A stretch of 64,000 nucleotides of DNA from Halobacteriovoraceae bacterium (GTDB lineage Bacteria; Bdellovibrionota; Bacteriovoracia; Bacteriovoracales; Bacteriovoracaceae): NCBI GenBank assembly GCA_002711995.1, contig PASN01000018.1, positions 124,001 through 188,000 on the forward strand, written 5' to 3'. Position numbers and translations under genes: made by a program. Shown in pieces: positions 27,441-35,762 of this stretch (its first letter is position 1; the number at the start of each line of letters is the position of its first letter). The notes below the pieces were generated by a model. That model saw nothing but the letters and a program-made list of their open reading frames with translations. It ran no database searches and was not told the origin of the DNA.

Positions 27441-29071
27441 ACCTTTTCTAAGTTACTTTTGGAGTTTTTCCTGATTTTTGTCTGCAGCATTGCTCTGTAA
27501 AGTACACGCTCTTCATAGGAAAGAGCTTTGCCGAGTTTATCCAAGAAAATAGAGGCCTTTATTTCTTTATCTGTTGAGATCAAAAAGTTTAAATATTCTC
27601 TAAGGTCTCTTACAAGGCTGTTGTCTAGAGGGCCCTCTATAGACATTCTTAGTTTGGTTTTAGTTGTGATTGGAGTGTCTTCTCCATTTGCCATTGCAAG
27701 CATTTGTGCCATTTTATGGCCACCTTCGTAGCGTTTTTGCTTCTCAAAAGTTTCCATCTTGTATGCAAATAATAGAGGGTTTTTTACTTTGTTAAGGCTA
27801 TAGTCTATCGCCTTTTCTGTGCTGGTTAGGTTAAAGGAAGTGACTAGGAAATGTGTGCAGATGCTGGAGCACACTATTAGTTTAACCCACTTTGACCTAT
27901 CAAAAATGATTAAGGTTAAAGCAAATGGCAAGGCCATGTAAAACCAGTGATGAGAAATATATGAGTATTTCATATAAGGAATATAGAAGAGTCCACTCAC
28001 TGGAATAAAAAATATGAGCAGCAGTCCTGTTTCTTTTATTCTATCCTTGGAAAAACTAAACAGCAGGAAAAGAAATCCCATCAATGGAAAGACTACAAAG
28101 TTGTAAATGTTTAAGCTTTCATAGTTAGACTCATACAGCAAAGCGAATGTGCTAATTCCAACAGTTGACGCCATATACCTTCCAAAAGTGAAAAGGGATA
28201 AGAGGCTCTTTTCTCTTAATGACTCTAGCTTAGTGAACTGGCCACCTAGGTTTTGGAGGGAATGCCTAAGTTGCTCTTTAAAGGGCACTCCGACATAGCT
28301 CTTTAGTTCTGGCCCATCTGGCTCATCCTCCGAGACCTTGCCTGAGTTGGGATACTCTACAATCGATTGAGAGGCCCTAGTCTTTTCCTCAAAAAAAGAG
28401 TCAATACCTTTGACATTAACAAGTCCATAGTAACCCGATACTAAAAAGTAGATGGCGGTGATTGATAGATGGCCAATTCTTGTTTTGTAATTTTCCCTCT
28501 TAGTTAAAAGATAAAAAGGCAGTAAAACACAAGCAATCTTGCTGTTGATTGCTAAGATAAATGAAGTAAAAGCACCGAGCTCTATTAAGTTGTCATCCTT
28601 CTTCTTTCTTTCAATCAAATTCAAGAAAAGCAATGTGAAGAACATGCATAATAGAGTCTTTATTTGAAAGATCCAGTTGTGCGTAAAGTAGGAAATTGGA
28701 TGAATGAGAAAAAGTAAAAATACAATAAAGTACCCTCCGTCTTTGCCGGACGGTTTAATTTTCTTCAGAAAGCTTAGAAATAAAAACGAATTACCTAAGT
28801 GCAGAATTAAATTTAATATTCGATAGGGGATAACATTTTGCTCAAAGGTATTAAACATCACTGTCAAAACAGAGTAGGATAAAGGCCAACTTTTAAAGAA
28901 GTTACTCTTTGGATTCCAAAAGCTAAAAATGCTGTCCACATATTGGAGGAAGCTGTCAAAAATAAACTGATTATCATCCCCATAGGGCAAATTGTTCAGG
29001 GAAGGCAGTACTAGTGTAATAAATGCCAGTGTAGATATAATGTATTTATGTTTACTAAAATAGCGCATCAT
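27413..29071 (-). CDS. Polytopic membrane protein, GT-C glycosyltransferase-like
   Basis: This 552-residue protein has about ten to twelve hydrophobic helices followed by a soluble C-terminal part of about 120 residues. After the first helix comes LPYGDDNQFIFDS; an Asp-Asp pair in the first extracytoplasmic loop is the hallmark of lipid-sugar-using GT-C enzymes (PMT/TMTC-like). That suggests transfer of a sugar from a polyprenyl carrier to a protein or glycan outside the inner membrane. Divergent from the next gene and convergent with the fusion protein, it probably belongs to the same surface-sugar locus. No good ribosome-binding site is visible before the ATG. Family assignment is tentative. 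Confidence 0.6.
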   Translation of the reverse strand: MMRYFSKHKYIISTLAFITLVLPSLNNLPYGDDNQFIFDSFLQYVDSIFSFWNPKSNFFKSWPLSYSVLTVMFNTFEQNVIPYRILNLILHLGNSFLFLSFLKKIKPSGKDGGYFIVFLLFLIHPISYFTHNWIFQIKTLLCMFFTLLFLNLIERKKKDDNLIELGAFTSFILAINSKIACVLLPFYLLTKRENYKTRIGHLSITAIYFLVSGYYGLVNVKGIDSFFEEKTRASQSIVEYPNSGKVSEDEPDGPELKSYVGVPFKEQLRHSLQNLGGQFTKLESLREKSLLSLFTFGRYMASTVGISTFALLYESNYESLNIYNFVVFPLMGFLFLLFSFSKDRIKETGLLLIFFIPVSGLFYIPYMKYSYISHHWFYMALPFALTLIIFDRSKWVKLIVCSSICTHFLVTSFNLTSTEKAIDYSLNKVKNPLLFAYKMETFEKQKRYEGGHKMAQMLAMANGEDTPITTKTKLRMSIEGPLDNSLVRDLREYLNFLISTDKEIKASIFLDKLGKALSYEERVLYRAMLQTKIRKNSKSNLEKVHEIFFSTK

Positions 29072-29083
29072 TTCTTTATTCTA

Positions 29084-29494
29084 ATGAAAAAAGCTAAGTC
29101 TTATCGGGTGCGCCTCATTTTTGCCGCTTTGTATTTTGCAACATTCTCTTTTTTATTTTATGACTTTCCTGAAAAAGTGGAAAAAGCACAGAATCTCAAT
29201 AAACTGACCAAGATTCATTACTATTCTCTCAAAGAGTTGAACTCCTACCTGGATTTCAATACCTGCAACCCTCGGTTTAATGACGGGGGAAAGCTTGCAA
29301 AGGTTGGGAAAGCTCATACAGACATAGGTGCTAAGACTAAACTTGATATCGACCCTTATATTGAGCGCTCAGGAGTTGTTCTCTCAAAGTTGACCTTTAG
29401 CTCATCTTTCCAAAAATTTGATGATGAAATCTTAACTAATGGTTATCTCCTTACTTACCGAAATAGTAATAAATGTTTTGGAATATTGTACTGA
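29084..29494 (+). CDS. Single-pass membrane or exported protein of unknown function
   Basis: Starting at the ATG at 29084, this is a 136-residue protein with a basic N-terminus and one hydrophobic segment (about residues 9-25), then a soluble domain with two cysteines. A longer frame starts at 29048 but would overlap the divergent membrane-protein gene. Neither start has a clear ribosome-binding site. I do not recognise a family. It ends 130 bases before the prepilin chimera. Confidence 0.55.
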   Translation: MKKAKSYRVRLIFAALYFATFSFLFYDFPEKVEKAQNLNKLTKIHYYSLKELNSYLDFNTCNPRFNDGGKLAKVGKAHTDIGAKTKLDIDPYIERSGVVLSKLTFSSSFQKFDDEILTNGYLLTYRNSNKCFGILY

Positions 29495-29513
29495 TGCCTT
29501 AAAAGTTGGGCGC

Positions 29514-29541
29514 TAAATACGCTCTAGCTTTATGAGGATAA
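29514..29541 (+). promoter_or_regulatory. Weak sigma-28-like element before the prepilin chimera
   Basis: TAAA (29514-29517), 16 bases, then GAGGATAA (29534-29541). Six of eight -10 bases match, but the CC of the core is lost. An extended -10 (TGTTATGAT, 29591-29599) closer to the gene is an alternative housekeeping promoter. Either may be used. Confidence 0.3.
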
Positions 29542-29624
29542 ATTAATTGGTCGTTAAATCAATAGCTTACACTTTTCCATTAGTAATTAGTGTTATGATG
29601 GTAAAAAAGTAAAAGAGTGGAATT

Positions 29625-31544
29625 ATGAGTATGTTTAAATTAAATCAAAACGGTATCTCTCTAATTGAAGTCATGGTTGCGGCCGGGATTTCGTCTGTTA
29701 TCGCACTCGGCACAATGAAAATTAACGAGAATGCTCAAAAAGGCATGCGTAGTGTTGCAACGAAGGCCGAACTTTCCAGCTACATAAGTCAGAGGTTTCC
29801 AAACATGCTGGAGGACAACGCAGTTTGTTTGGCGGCATGGGATGTTAATAATGACGGCAACCCAGGCGACAATATAAACCTGGCAGCGGGAAACACTATG
29901 CCTATTGCTGGGATTTACGCCAATGGTATTACCCTTGCAGAGACGGGAGAAAGATTACCATCTACCAGTGGAGAATATAATGTAGATGGATTAACTCTGA
30001 GTAGAATAAACGATACTTCATGTGAGGTCATTTTTGACCTATCCAGAAATGATAATGCAGCTGGGGCGAATAAGATTGGAGCAAGAAATAAGAGAGAAAG
30101 AGTTCCATTAGCTTGTTCATGGAATGGGGCTCCAAACCTAATGATTTCCTGTTCGACTGAGTCCACAGCACTTGGCCGCTGGGACTATGACACTATCGGT
30201 GGGGTTGAGTGGCTAGAAAATCCATTTAAATCTGCCGTAATAGGTGACTATGACACTGCTGGACCTGATTCTCCTAGTCCACCTGCAAGGTTTGTAATAA
30301 CACCTAACGCAGTATCGACACCTTGGGGTATCCCTGCCTTAATGGATGCCGTGGGGATTCCTGCCAACTATGTCGTCAGATGGGGCAATGAAAGAGCCGA
30401 AGATAATGGTGTCGGCATGTGGGGGCAAGGTGACTGTATAAACCTCGCTACTGCTGGAAATGCTGGTACTCCATTTATGGAAACATGTGATGCTGCAGGC
30501 ACTACAATCAGAAATAGTCTTACCGTTGAAAGTGGTGGATTAACTGTTACCGCTGGCGGTGCAGATATAACTGGAAATACCGACGTTAATGGAAATCTTC
30601 ATGCAACAGGCACTGGAAGAATTGACGGTGCCACTGATATCAATAACACCCTTACAGTGGACGGGCTTACGACAATCAATCACCATTTGGTCGTGGCGGG
30701 AGCTAATAGAGATTTGTCTGTTGGTAGAAATGCAACAATTACAAGAGACTTAACAGTAGGTAGACATGCAGATATTGATGATGACCTGAGTGTGGGAAGG
30801 GATGCGACGATTACAAGAGATTTGGCGGTAAATAGACATCTAAATGTCGATGACAACTTAACTGTTAACGGTTCGTCTACCCATAACAGTGGACTTACTG
30901 TTACAGGTGGTCTGGCCAATCTAAATAATGGACTTACAGTCAATGGAGCAGTGACAAATTTAAACAACGGCCTTTCTGTAAACTCCAGCAACACATCACT
31001 TGGTGGTTCTCTTGCAGTATCTGGTACAGCATCAGTAAACAATACAATTTATACTGTTGGGGAAGCTGTGTTTGATGGTGGATTCAGGTCTTTTGCAGAT
31101 AGTGAGGTTCATGGAAACCTATGGGTATCTGGAACAGTAACCTCATCAGACGTGAACCTAAAAGAAGAAATAAAGCCTATAGATAAGTCTCTTGAAAGTA
31201 TTCTTTCTTTACAGCCTGTTAGGTACTTTTGGAAAGATAGAGGGCTTAGAGGGGAAAAAGAGCAATTTGGATTTATCGCTCAGGAAGTTCAAACGGTTTA
31301 TCCTGAATTAGTTTCTGAGAATAAAGATGGCAACTTCCTTGGAGTAAACTACGTTGGCCTAATAGCTCCAATTGTAGATTCGATTAAGACTTTATACTTT
31401 AAGATTGCTAAACTCTTTTCTGAGGTTGAAGACAACCAAAGAGAAATTGCTTCTATTAAAGAAGAGAACAAAAAGCTAAAAGCTGAGAATGAAGAGCTTA
31501 AAAAGCAAATGCTAAGAATAGAGAAAGCTTTAAATCTAGAGTAA
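29625..31544 (+). CDS. Type IV prepilin fused to a repeat fibre and an S74 self-cleaving chaperone
   Basis: This 639-residue chimera begins with a class III-type N-terminal prepilin signal: MSMFKLNQNG with cleavage before ISLIEV, Glu at mature position 5, and a hydrophobic helix after it. Residues about 30-290 are a globular domain. About 295-490 are short beta repeats rich in LTVxG and NLNNGLTV, as in phage and adhesin fibres. From about 505 the Peptidase_S74 intramolecular chaperone follows: S508-D509 with Lys513 five residues on (the spacing of the Ser-Lys dyad in phage endosialidase), then QPVRYFWK and EQFGFIAQEVQTVYPELV. A coiled coil (about 595-637) ends it. I infer a trimeric fibre that folds, cleaves off its chaperone and is displayed through a pilus or pseudopilus. 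It is a single-gene unit with a terminator. Confidence 0.85.
   Translation: MSMFKLNQNGISLIEVMVAAGISSVIALGTMKINENAQKGMRSVATKAELSSYISQRFPNMLEDNAVCLAAWDVNNDGNPGDNINLAAGNTMPIAGIYANGITLAETGERLPSTSGEYNVDGLTLSRINDTSCEVIFDLSRNDNAAGANKIGARNKRERVPLACSWNGAPNLMISCSTESTALGRWDYDTIGGVEWLENPFKSAVIGDYDTAGPDSPSPPARFVITPNAVSTPWGIPALMDAVGIPANYVVRWGNERAEDNGVGMWGQGDCINLATAGNAGTPFMETCDAAGTTIRNSLTVESGGLTVTAGGADITGNTDVNGNLHATGTGRIDGATDINNTLTVDGLTTINHHLVVAGANRDLSVGRNATITRDLTVGRHADIDDDLSVGRDATITRDLAVNRHLNVDDNLTVNGSSTHNSGLTVTGGLANLNNGLTVNGAVTNLNNGLSVNSSNTSLGGSLAVSGTASVNNTIYTVGEAVFDGGFRSFADSEVHGNLWVSGTVTSSDVNLKEEIKPIDKSLESILSLQPVRYFWKDRGLRGEKEQFGFIAQEVQTVYPELVSENKDGNFLGVNYVGLIAPIVDSIKTLYFKIAKLFSEVEDNQREIASIKEENKKLKAENEELKKQMLRIEKALNLE
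30520..31085 (+). repeat. Degenerate short beta-repeat array inside the prepilin chimera
   Basis: About ten imperfect units of roughly 15-20 codons recur, with cores such as NLTVNG, DLTVGR, DLSVGR, GLTVTG, GLTVNG and GLSVNS. Two neighbouring DNA units (around 30735 and 30805) share nearly identical stretches encoding ATITRDL. The pattern suggests duplication of a stacked beta-fibre unit. Confidence 0.75.
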
Positions 31545-31550
31545 TTATAA

Positions 31551-32216
31551 TTAAAGGGCCCAGTCAATGGGCCTTTTATTATTGACCCTCAAGTATTCAT
31601 TTGTCTTCGAAAAATGTTTGTTCCCATGAAAGTTTCTTGCAGAAAATGGTGAAGGGTGAGCACATTCTAGTACAAGATGCTTTTGTCTATCGACTGATTC
31701 TGCTTTCTTCTGAGCATCCCTACCCCAAAGAATAAAGACTAATCCTTCTTTTTGCTTGTTTAGCTCTTCAACGATTGCATCTGTGAAGCTTTCCCAGCCC
31801 TTCTTTCTATGAGAGCCGGCCTCTGACTTTCTAACTGTGAGCACTGAATTTAAAAGTAGGACACCTTGTTTGGCCCACTTTTCAAGATTACCGTGATCTG
31901 GAGGATCTATGCTTAGATCACTCTTTAATTCTTTATAGATATTCTTTAAGGAAGGAGGGACTTTCACTCCTTTTTTAACCGAAAAGGCGAGCCCATGCGC
32001 TTGTCCCTCACCGTGGTAAGGATCCTGTCCAAAGATTACGACCTTCACGTCATCGAAGGAGCAAAGATTAAAGGCCTCAAAGATATTGTCCTTTTGAGGA
32101 AATACAGATTTATCGTCGTATTCTTTATTCAAAAATGTGGACAAGTTTGAAAAATATTCTTTCTTAGTCTCTGGCCCTAAAATTAAAGACCAGTCCTTTG
32201 GGAGATCGTTGATCAT
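31551..32216 (-). CDS. ung: Uracil-DNA glycosylase
   Basis: This 221-residue family-1 uracil-DNA glycosylase removes uracil from DNA in base-excision repair. The water-activating loop GQDPYHGEGQAHGLAFSV (Asp65), LLLNSVLTV and the DNA-intercalation loop HPSPFSARNF are all present, and the length is normal. Its ATG directly follows the recX stop (TAAATG), so it is the last gene of a recA-recX-ung group on the minus strand. Confidence 0.97.
   Translation of the reverse strand: MINDLPKDWSLILGPETKKEYFSNLSTFLNKEYDDKSVFPQKDNIFEAFNLCSFDDVKVVIFGQDPYHGEGQAHGLAFSVKKGVKVPPSLKNIYKELKSDLSIDPPDHGNLEKWAKQGVLLLNSVLTVRKSEAGSHRKKGWESFTDAIVEELNKQKEGLVFILWGRDAQKKAESVDRQKHLVLECAHPSPFSARNFHGNKHFSKTNEYLRVNNKRPIDWAL
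31553..31582 (+). terminator. Terminator of the prepilin chimera
   Basis: GGCCCA-GTCAA-TGGGCC extended by three A-T pairs and one G-T pair, then TTTTATTATT. It overlaps the 3' end of the convergent ung gene, whose stop codon is at 31551-31553. Confidence 0.75.
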
Positions 32217-32693
32217 TTATATACACTCACCGGTTCTAAGCCACTTATCAATTTGTTCCTGAGACTCCTCAAGATTGTGTCCTTTAGAAGCTAAAAAGTT
32301 AAGAAGTTTATGCTTTAGCTTTAATAGTTCATTATCGCAGACCGGTACTTCTTTGTGACGCATCTTCTTTCGAATAAGCTCTTCAATAGAAGATGCTTCC
32401 CCAAGACCATTGTCCTCTTTTACTTGATTAATAAGATCGTCGCTGACCTTCAGCTCTTCATTTTCCAGCTTCAGTTTAATCAAAGAGTTTGAGTTGCCAC
32501 TGATGAGTAAGCTTTTTATTCTTATTCGAGCATACTCCTCTTCTCGGAGAAAGTTTTTCTCTAGAAGTAGTTCTATGGCCTCTTCTATCTCCTCATCTGA
32601 AAATCTAGAGGCCAGCTTCTGACGAAGCTTGAACTTGCTGTAGTCGCGTTTTGCTAAAAGTTTAAGAGAGTAGTTATATGAATCTGTAGACAT
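32217..32693 (-). CDS. recX: Regulatory protein RecX
   Basis: This 158-residue all-helical protein has the RecX pattern: YNYSLKLLAKRDYSKFKLRQKLASR at the N-terminus, followed by a FLREEEYARIRI unit. RecX limits RecA filament growth. It starts 38 bases after recA, beyond an intrinsic terminator that would keep its expression well below that of recA, the usual arrangement. Ung follows without a gap. Confidence 0.87.
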   Translation of the reverse strand: MSTDSYNYSLKLLAKRDYSKFKLRQKLASRFSDEEIEEAIELLLEKNFLREEEYARIRIKSLLISGNSNSLIKLKLENEELKVSDDLINQVKEDNGLGEASSIEELIRKKMRHKEVPVCDNELLKLKHKLLNFLASKGHNLEESQEQIDKWLRTGECI

Positions 32694-32695
32694 AA

Positions 32696-32723
32696 AAGAA
32701 AAAGGGGAGATTGCTCTCCCCTT
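32696..32723 (-). terminator. Terminator between recA and recX
   Basis: AAGGGGAGA and TCTCCCCTT form a nine-pair stem with a four-base loop. On the minus strand it is followed by a T-rich tract (TTTCTTTT) that runs up to the recX ATG. It is likely partly read through to give recX and ung. Confidence 0.85.
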
Positions 32724-32731
32724 AAATTGGT

Positions 32732-33853
32732 TTATTGAATAGTTTTCTTAGACTTTTTTGTGGCCTTTTTTGTTTTAGCAGGAGCTTCTTCTTCTAAAAT
32801 CTCTCCTGTTTCCATGTCCACATTTGGCTCAGGCAAAGTTGCAAGTCCATGCTTAGCAAGAACCTTAGTTTTCACTTCATCCATTACCTCTGGATTGTCC
32901 ATAAGGAATTGCTTAGCATTCTCACGACCTTGACCAATTTTAGTATTCTCATAAGAGTACCAAGCACCGGCCTTATCAACGATCTTTTCTTTTACGGCAA
33001 GGTCAAGAACGTCACCTTCTTTAGAGATACCAGCACCATACATGATATCAAATTCAATCTCTCTAAATGGAGGAGCTACTTTGTTTTTAACAACTTTCAC
33101 TCTAGTTCTATTTCCAATCACATTGTCGCTATCTTTAATTGCCCCGATTCTTCTAATGTCCATTCTTACAGAAGAGTAGAACTTAAGTGCGTTACCACCT
33201 GTAGTTGTTTCTGGGTTTCCAAACATTACACCGATCTTCATTCTTAGTTGGTTAATGAAGATAACGGTACAGTTTGATCTAGAGATTGAACCTGTTAGCT
33301 TTCTCAAGGCCTGAGACATTAGTCTTGCTTGAAGACCCATATGAGAGTCACCCATATCACCTTCAAGTTCAGCTCTTGGAGTTAAGGCCGCAACAGAATC
33401 AACGATCAAAAGGTTAACTGCGCCTGATCTTACAAGCATGTCAGTAATTTCTAGGGCCTGCTCACCACTGTCTGGTTGAGAGATCAAAGTATTTGGAATA
33501 TCAACACCAAGCTTTGCAGCGTATTGAGTATCAAGTGCATGCTCAGCATCAACGAATGCAACTGTTCCCCCTTGCTTTTGACATTCAGCCGCAATGTGAA
33601 GAGTTAAAGTTGTTTTACCGGAAGATTCTGGCCCATAGATTTCCATAATTCTACCCTTGGGAATACCGCCAATGCCAAGTGCAAGGTCAAGGCCTAAACA
33701 ACCAGTAGGGATAGAAGGGATTTTTGGAGCCTCTCCGTCGGAGCTAAGCTTCATGATGGCGCCTTTACCGAATTGTTTCTCAATTGTGGAAAGGGCTAGA
33801 TCAAGAGCTTTTTTCTTGTTGTCATTACTCATTTGATTTGAACTTGTTGCCAT
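32732..33853 (-). CDS. recA: Recombinase RecA
   Basis: This 373-residue RecA has Walker A GPESSGKT, the Walker B-type [12 protein letters not shown] and the L2-type loop [15 protein letters not shown]. It polymerises on single-stranded DNA for strand exchange and induces the SOS response. The C-terminus after GEILEEE is lysine-rich ([12 protein letters not shown]), unlike the acidic tail of E. coli RecA. AAGGAGA precedes the ATG by eight bases. I find no TTAC-N3-GTAA LexA box of the Bdellovibrio type upstream, only a tandem repeat described separately. Confidence 0.99.
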   Translation of the reverse strand: MATSSNQMSNDNKKKALDLALSTIEKQFGKGAIMKLSSDGEAPKIPSIPTGCLGLDLALGIGGIPKGRIMEIYGPESSGKTTLTLHIAAECQKQGGTVAFVDAEHALDTQYAAKLGVDIPNTLISQPDSGEQALEITDMLVRSGAVNLLIVDSVAALTPRAELEGDMGDSHMGLQARLMSQALRKLTGSISRSNCTVIFINQLRMKIGVMFGNPETTTGGNALKFYSSVRMDIRRIGAIKDSDNVIGNRTRVKVVKNKVAPPFREIEFDIMYGAGISKEGDVLDLAVKEKIVDKAGAWYSYENTKIGQGRENAKQFLMDNPEVMDEVKTKVLAKHGLATLPEPNVDMETGEILEEEAPAKTKKATKKSKKTIQ

Positions 33854-33924
33854 CTACTTGTCTCCTTAAAAATAAATTAGATTGGTTAAAAAATAGCATC
33901 ATAAGACCTATTCGCCAAGCAATT

Positions 33925-33943
33925 TACGGAAAAAGTACGGAAA
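33925..33943 (-). repeat. Tandem 8-bp repeat upstream of recA
   Basis: On the minus strand TTTCCGTA occurs twice with starts 11 bases apart (one helical turn). It lies just upstream of a possible promoter (TTGCTT, 18 bases, TGCTAT) of recA. Such phased repeats often bind a dimeric regulator. Confidence 0.4.
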
Positions 33944-33970
33944 TTTTAAGTGACTAAAATTGTTGGAAAT

Positions 33971-34462
33971 TTAAGGATTCAAGTAGTAATTATTTAGGGC
34001 CCACAGTATAAAACCGGCCATGATCCCACTTACAATATCATCAACGATCGTGCCAAAGCCATGTTTAATCTTATTATCAAAATAACTCGCCGGCCAAATC
34101 TTTATAATATCAAAGAGCCTAAAAAGACCTAGAACTGGAATAAGAACTTTATAGTCAGTGGAAGGAAAGACAAATGCCCACGTTACAAGCATGCCAATAA
34201 CTTCATCCATCACTATCCATTGAGGGTCATGGGTTTTAATCATTCTTTGAACATATTCAGCGCTGATGCTTGATACTATTGTAAGAATGATGATTAAAGC
34301 GATAAGGGCGTTGAAAGAAATACCTAAGTGAGATAATAAAAGTATAAAAGGTAGCGTTGCAATGCTTCCAAAGGTTCCTGGCGCTTTTCTTATAAAACCA
34401 ACGTAAAAAAAGCTTAAGAACCACTTCGAAATGATAAAGGGCATATTGTTTTGATATTTCAT
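33971..34462 (-). CDS. pgpA: Phosphatidylglycerophosphatase A
   Basis: This 163-residue inner-membrane enzyme dephosphorylates phosphatidylglycerol phosphate in phospholipid synthesis. KAPGTFGSIATLP, DPQWIVMDEVIGM, FRLFDIIKIWPA and FGTIVDDIVSGIMAG are the family's conserved acidic and Gly-rich motifs, among four hydrophobic helices. The family more often has KP-P in place of KIWPA. It stands alone upstream of recA on the same strand. Confidence 0.93.
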   Translation of the reverse strand: MKYQNNMPFIISKWFLSFFYVGFIRKAPGTFGSIATLPFILLLSHLGISFNALIALIIILTIVSSISAEYVQRMIKTHDPQWIVMDEVIGMLVTWAFVFPSTDYKVLIPVLGLFRLFDIIKIWPASYFDNKIKHGFGTIVDDIVSGIMAGFILWALNNYYLNP

Positions 34463-34517
34463 TCCTATTAGGATAACTTCTTGCTCAATATTATCAAGGC
34501 TAAATAGTTAGAATTAT

Positions 34518-35762
34518 ATGAATCGACCAGATTATCTAGAGAGTTACAAATTCAATTGGGAAACCTTTGAAATAATGGCAGGTGGAAAATCCTCTCTGGA
34601 TGCCAAAAACTACCTTTCGCATTTCGACGGCTCAAATGCCGCTTATGAGTTTCTAATTGGATATGGTTTTGATGTCCATGACCCTGTTCAAAAAGCCGAG
34701 CTCTTTGGGATCTATCAAGAAGCAATTCAGTTTATTAAAAGATACTTTTTAAAGGAAGGTAATGCACAAGGCCTAGACGTATCAGTGCCTAACAGGTTCT
34801 ACGCTATTCTGGATGTGGAAGAACTGTTGATGATTGCAACAAATAAAAAAACAGAAGATCAGTCTTCGAAAGAGGAGATGATTTGGGCCGGAGTGATATT
34901 AAAAGTCATGCACACTATTCTGCACGCAGACAAAGATCTTCGATATCGATACTTCTCCACCATTCAAACACAAATTTTTGATAGATTTTATAAATTCATA
35001 CAAAGAGATGAAAACGACAATCTGTACCTAGGCACTGGAGATGAATCGAGTGCGATTCCACTCATTGAATTTGAGACTAAGGCCAAAAAAACTCGAGAAA
35101 GCATTATCATAAAACTTCTCCATAAAAGAGAAAATGTGGCAGAGGAGCTCTTTGACAGAATTGGCGTGAGGTTTGTTACTAAAACTAAGGTGGATTCACT
35201 AAGAGTTCTTAAGTTTCTTTACCAAAACTACATAACTATAGTTAATAATATTAAACCTTCCAGGTCTCATAACACACTCGTTGATATGGAAAAGTTTAAG
35301 ACCGGCTACTTCGAAATCTTAAAAGAAAGCTTAAAGTCTGAGGTGGAGGAAGTTAAATTTGCCGAAAAGCTTGAACATCTGGCCGAAGAGTGTTCGGTTT
35401 ATGCAAAGCCTGATGGGGTTAATGTTCACTCTTCTTCCGAGTACAAGGCGATCCATTTCACTTGTAGACAGTTGATCAAATATAGAAATCCCTTCCTTAA
35501 AGACTTCAACGAGGTGAAAAAACTCGCTAAAGAACAAGAGGACTGTGACTTGGCAAAAAAGATACTTTCGCTTGATACATCATCGATAGCTAGGGATGTA
35601 AGATTCTTTTATCCATATGAAGTTCAGATCACAGACATCGCCAGTCATCTCAAAAATACCGAGGGCGAGGCAAGCCACCTAGAGTATAAGAAGTCTCAAC
35701 TCAAGTCAGCAATGAAACGCTTGTTTAGACCTCTTATCGAGTTTAAAAACCTTGAAACTTAA
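34518..35762 (+). CDS. RelA/SpoT-fold nucleotidyltransferase-like protein
   Basis: This 414-residue protein has, from about residue 185 on, the ordered motifs of a RelA/SpoT synthetase domain. They are KAKKTRESIIIKLLHKR (188-204), FDRIGVRFV with Asp213 (like the DIAGIR motif), EYKAIHFT (Tyr309, His313; like GYRALH), YEVQITD with Glu368 (like EIQIRT) and GEASHLEYKK (383-392; like AEHGIAAHWRYK). The 185 residues before it are helical and do not show the HD-hydrolase motif; no TGS or ACT domain follows. It resembles an uncharacterised family that I recall as TIGR04552 in myxobacteria and Bdellovibrio. It may make an alarmone or modify RNA. Product and activity are unknown. It has no clear ribosome-binding site and converges on the hydrolase gene with a four-base overlap. 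Confidence 0.68.
   Translation: MNRPDYLESYKFNWETFEIMAGGKSSLDAKNYLSHFDGSNAAYEFLIGYGFDVHDPVQKAELFGIYQEAIQFIKRYFLKEGNAQGLDVSVPNRFYAILDVEELLMIATNKKTEDQSSKEEMIWAGVILKVMHTILHADKDLRYRYFSTIQTQIFDRFYKFIQRDENDNLYLGTGDESSAIPLIEFETKAKKTRESIIIKLLHKRENVAEELFDRIGVRFVTKTKVDSLRVLKFLYQNYITIVNNIKPSRSHNTLVDMEKFKTGYFEILKESLKSEVEEVKFAEKLEHLAEECSVYAKPDGVNVHSSSEYKAIHFTCRQLIKYRNPFLKDFNEVKKLAKEQEDCDLAKKILSLDTSSIARDVRFFYPYEVQITDIASHLKNTEGEASHLEYKKSQLKSAMKRLFRPLIEFKNLET

Noticed and set aside
30735-30850. CRISPR-like short repeats
   Set aside because: The repeats are in-frame coding units of a beta fibre, without regular spacers or palindromic ends.
33854-33970. LexA (SOS) box before recA
   Set aside because: No TTAC-N3-GTAA or CTGT-N8-ACAG sequence is present; the nearest, TTAC-N7-GTAC, has the wrong spacing.
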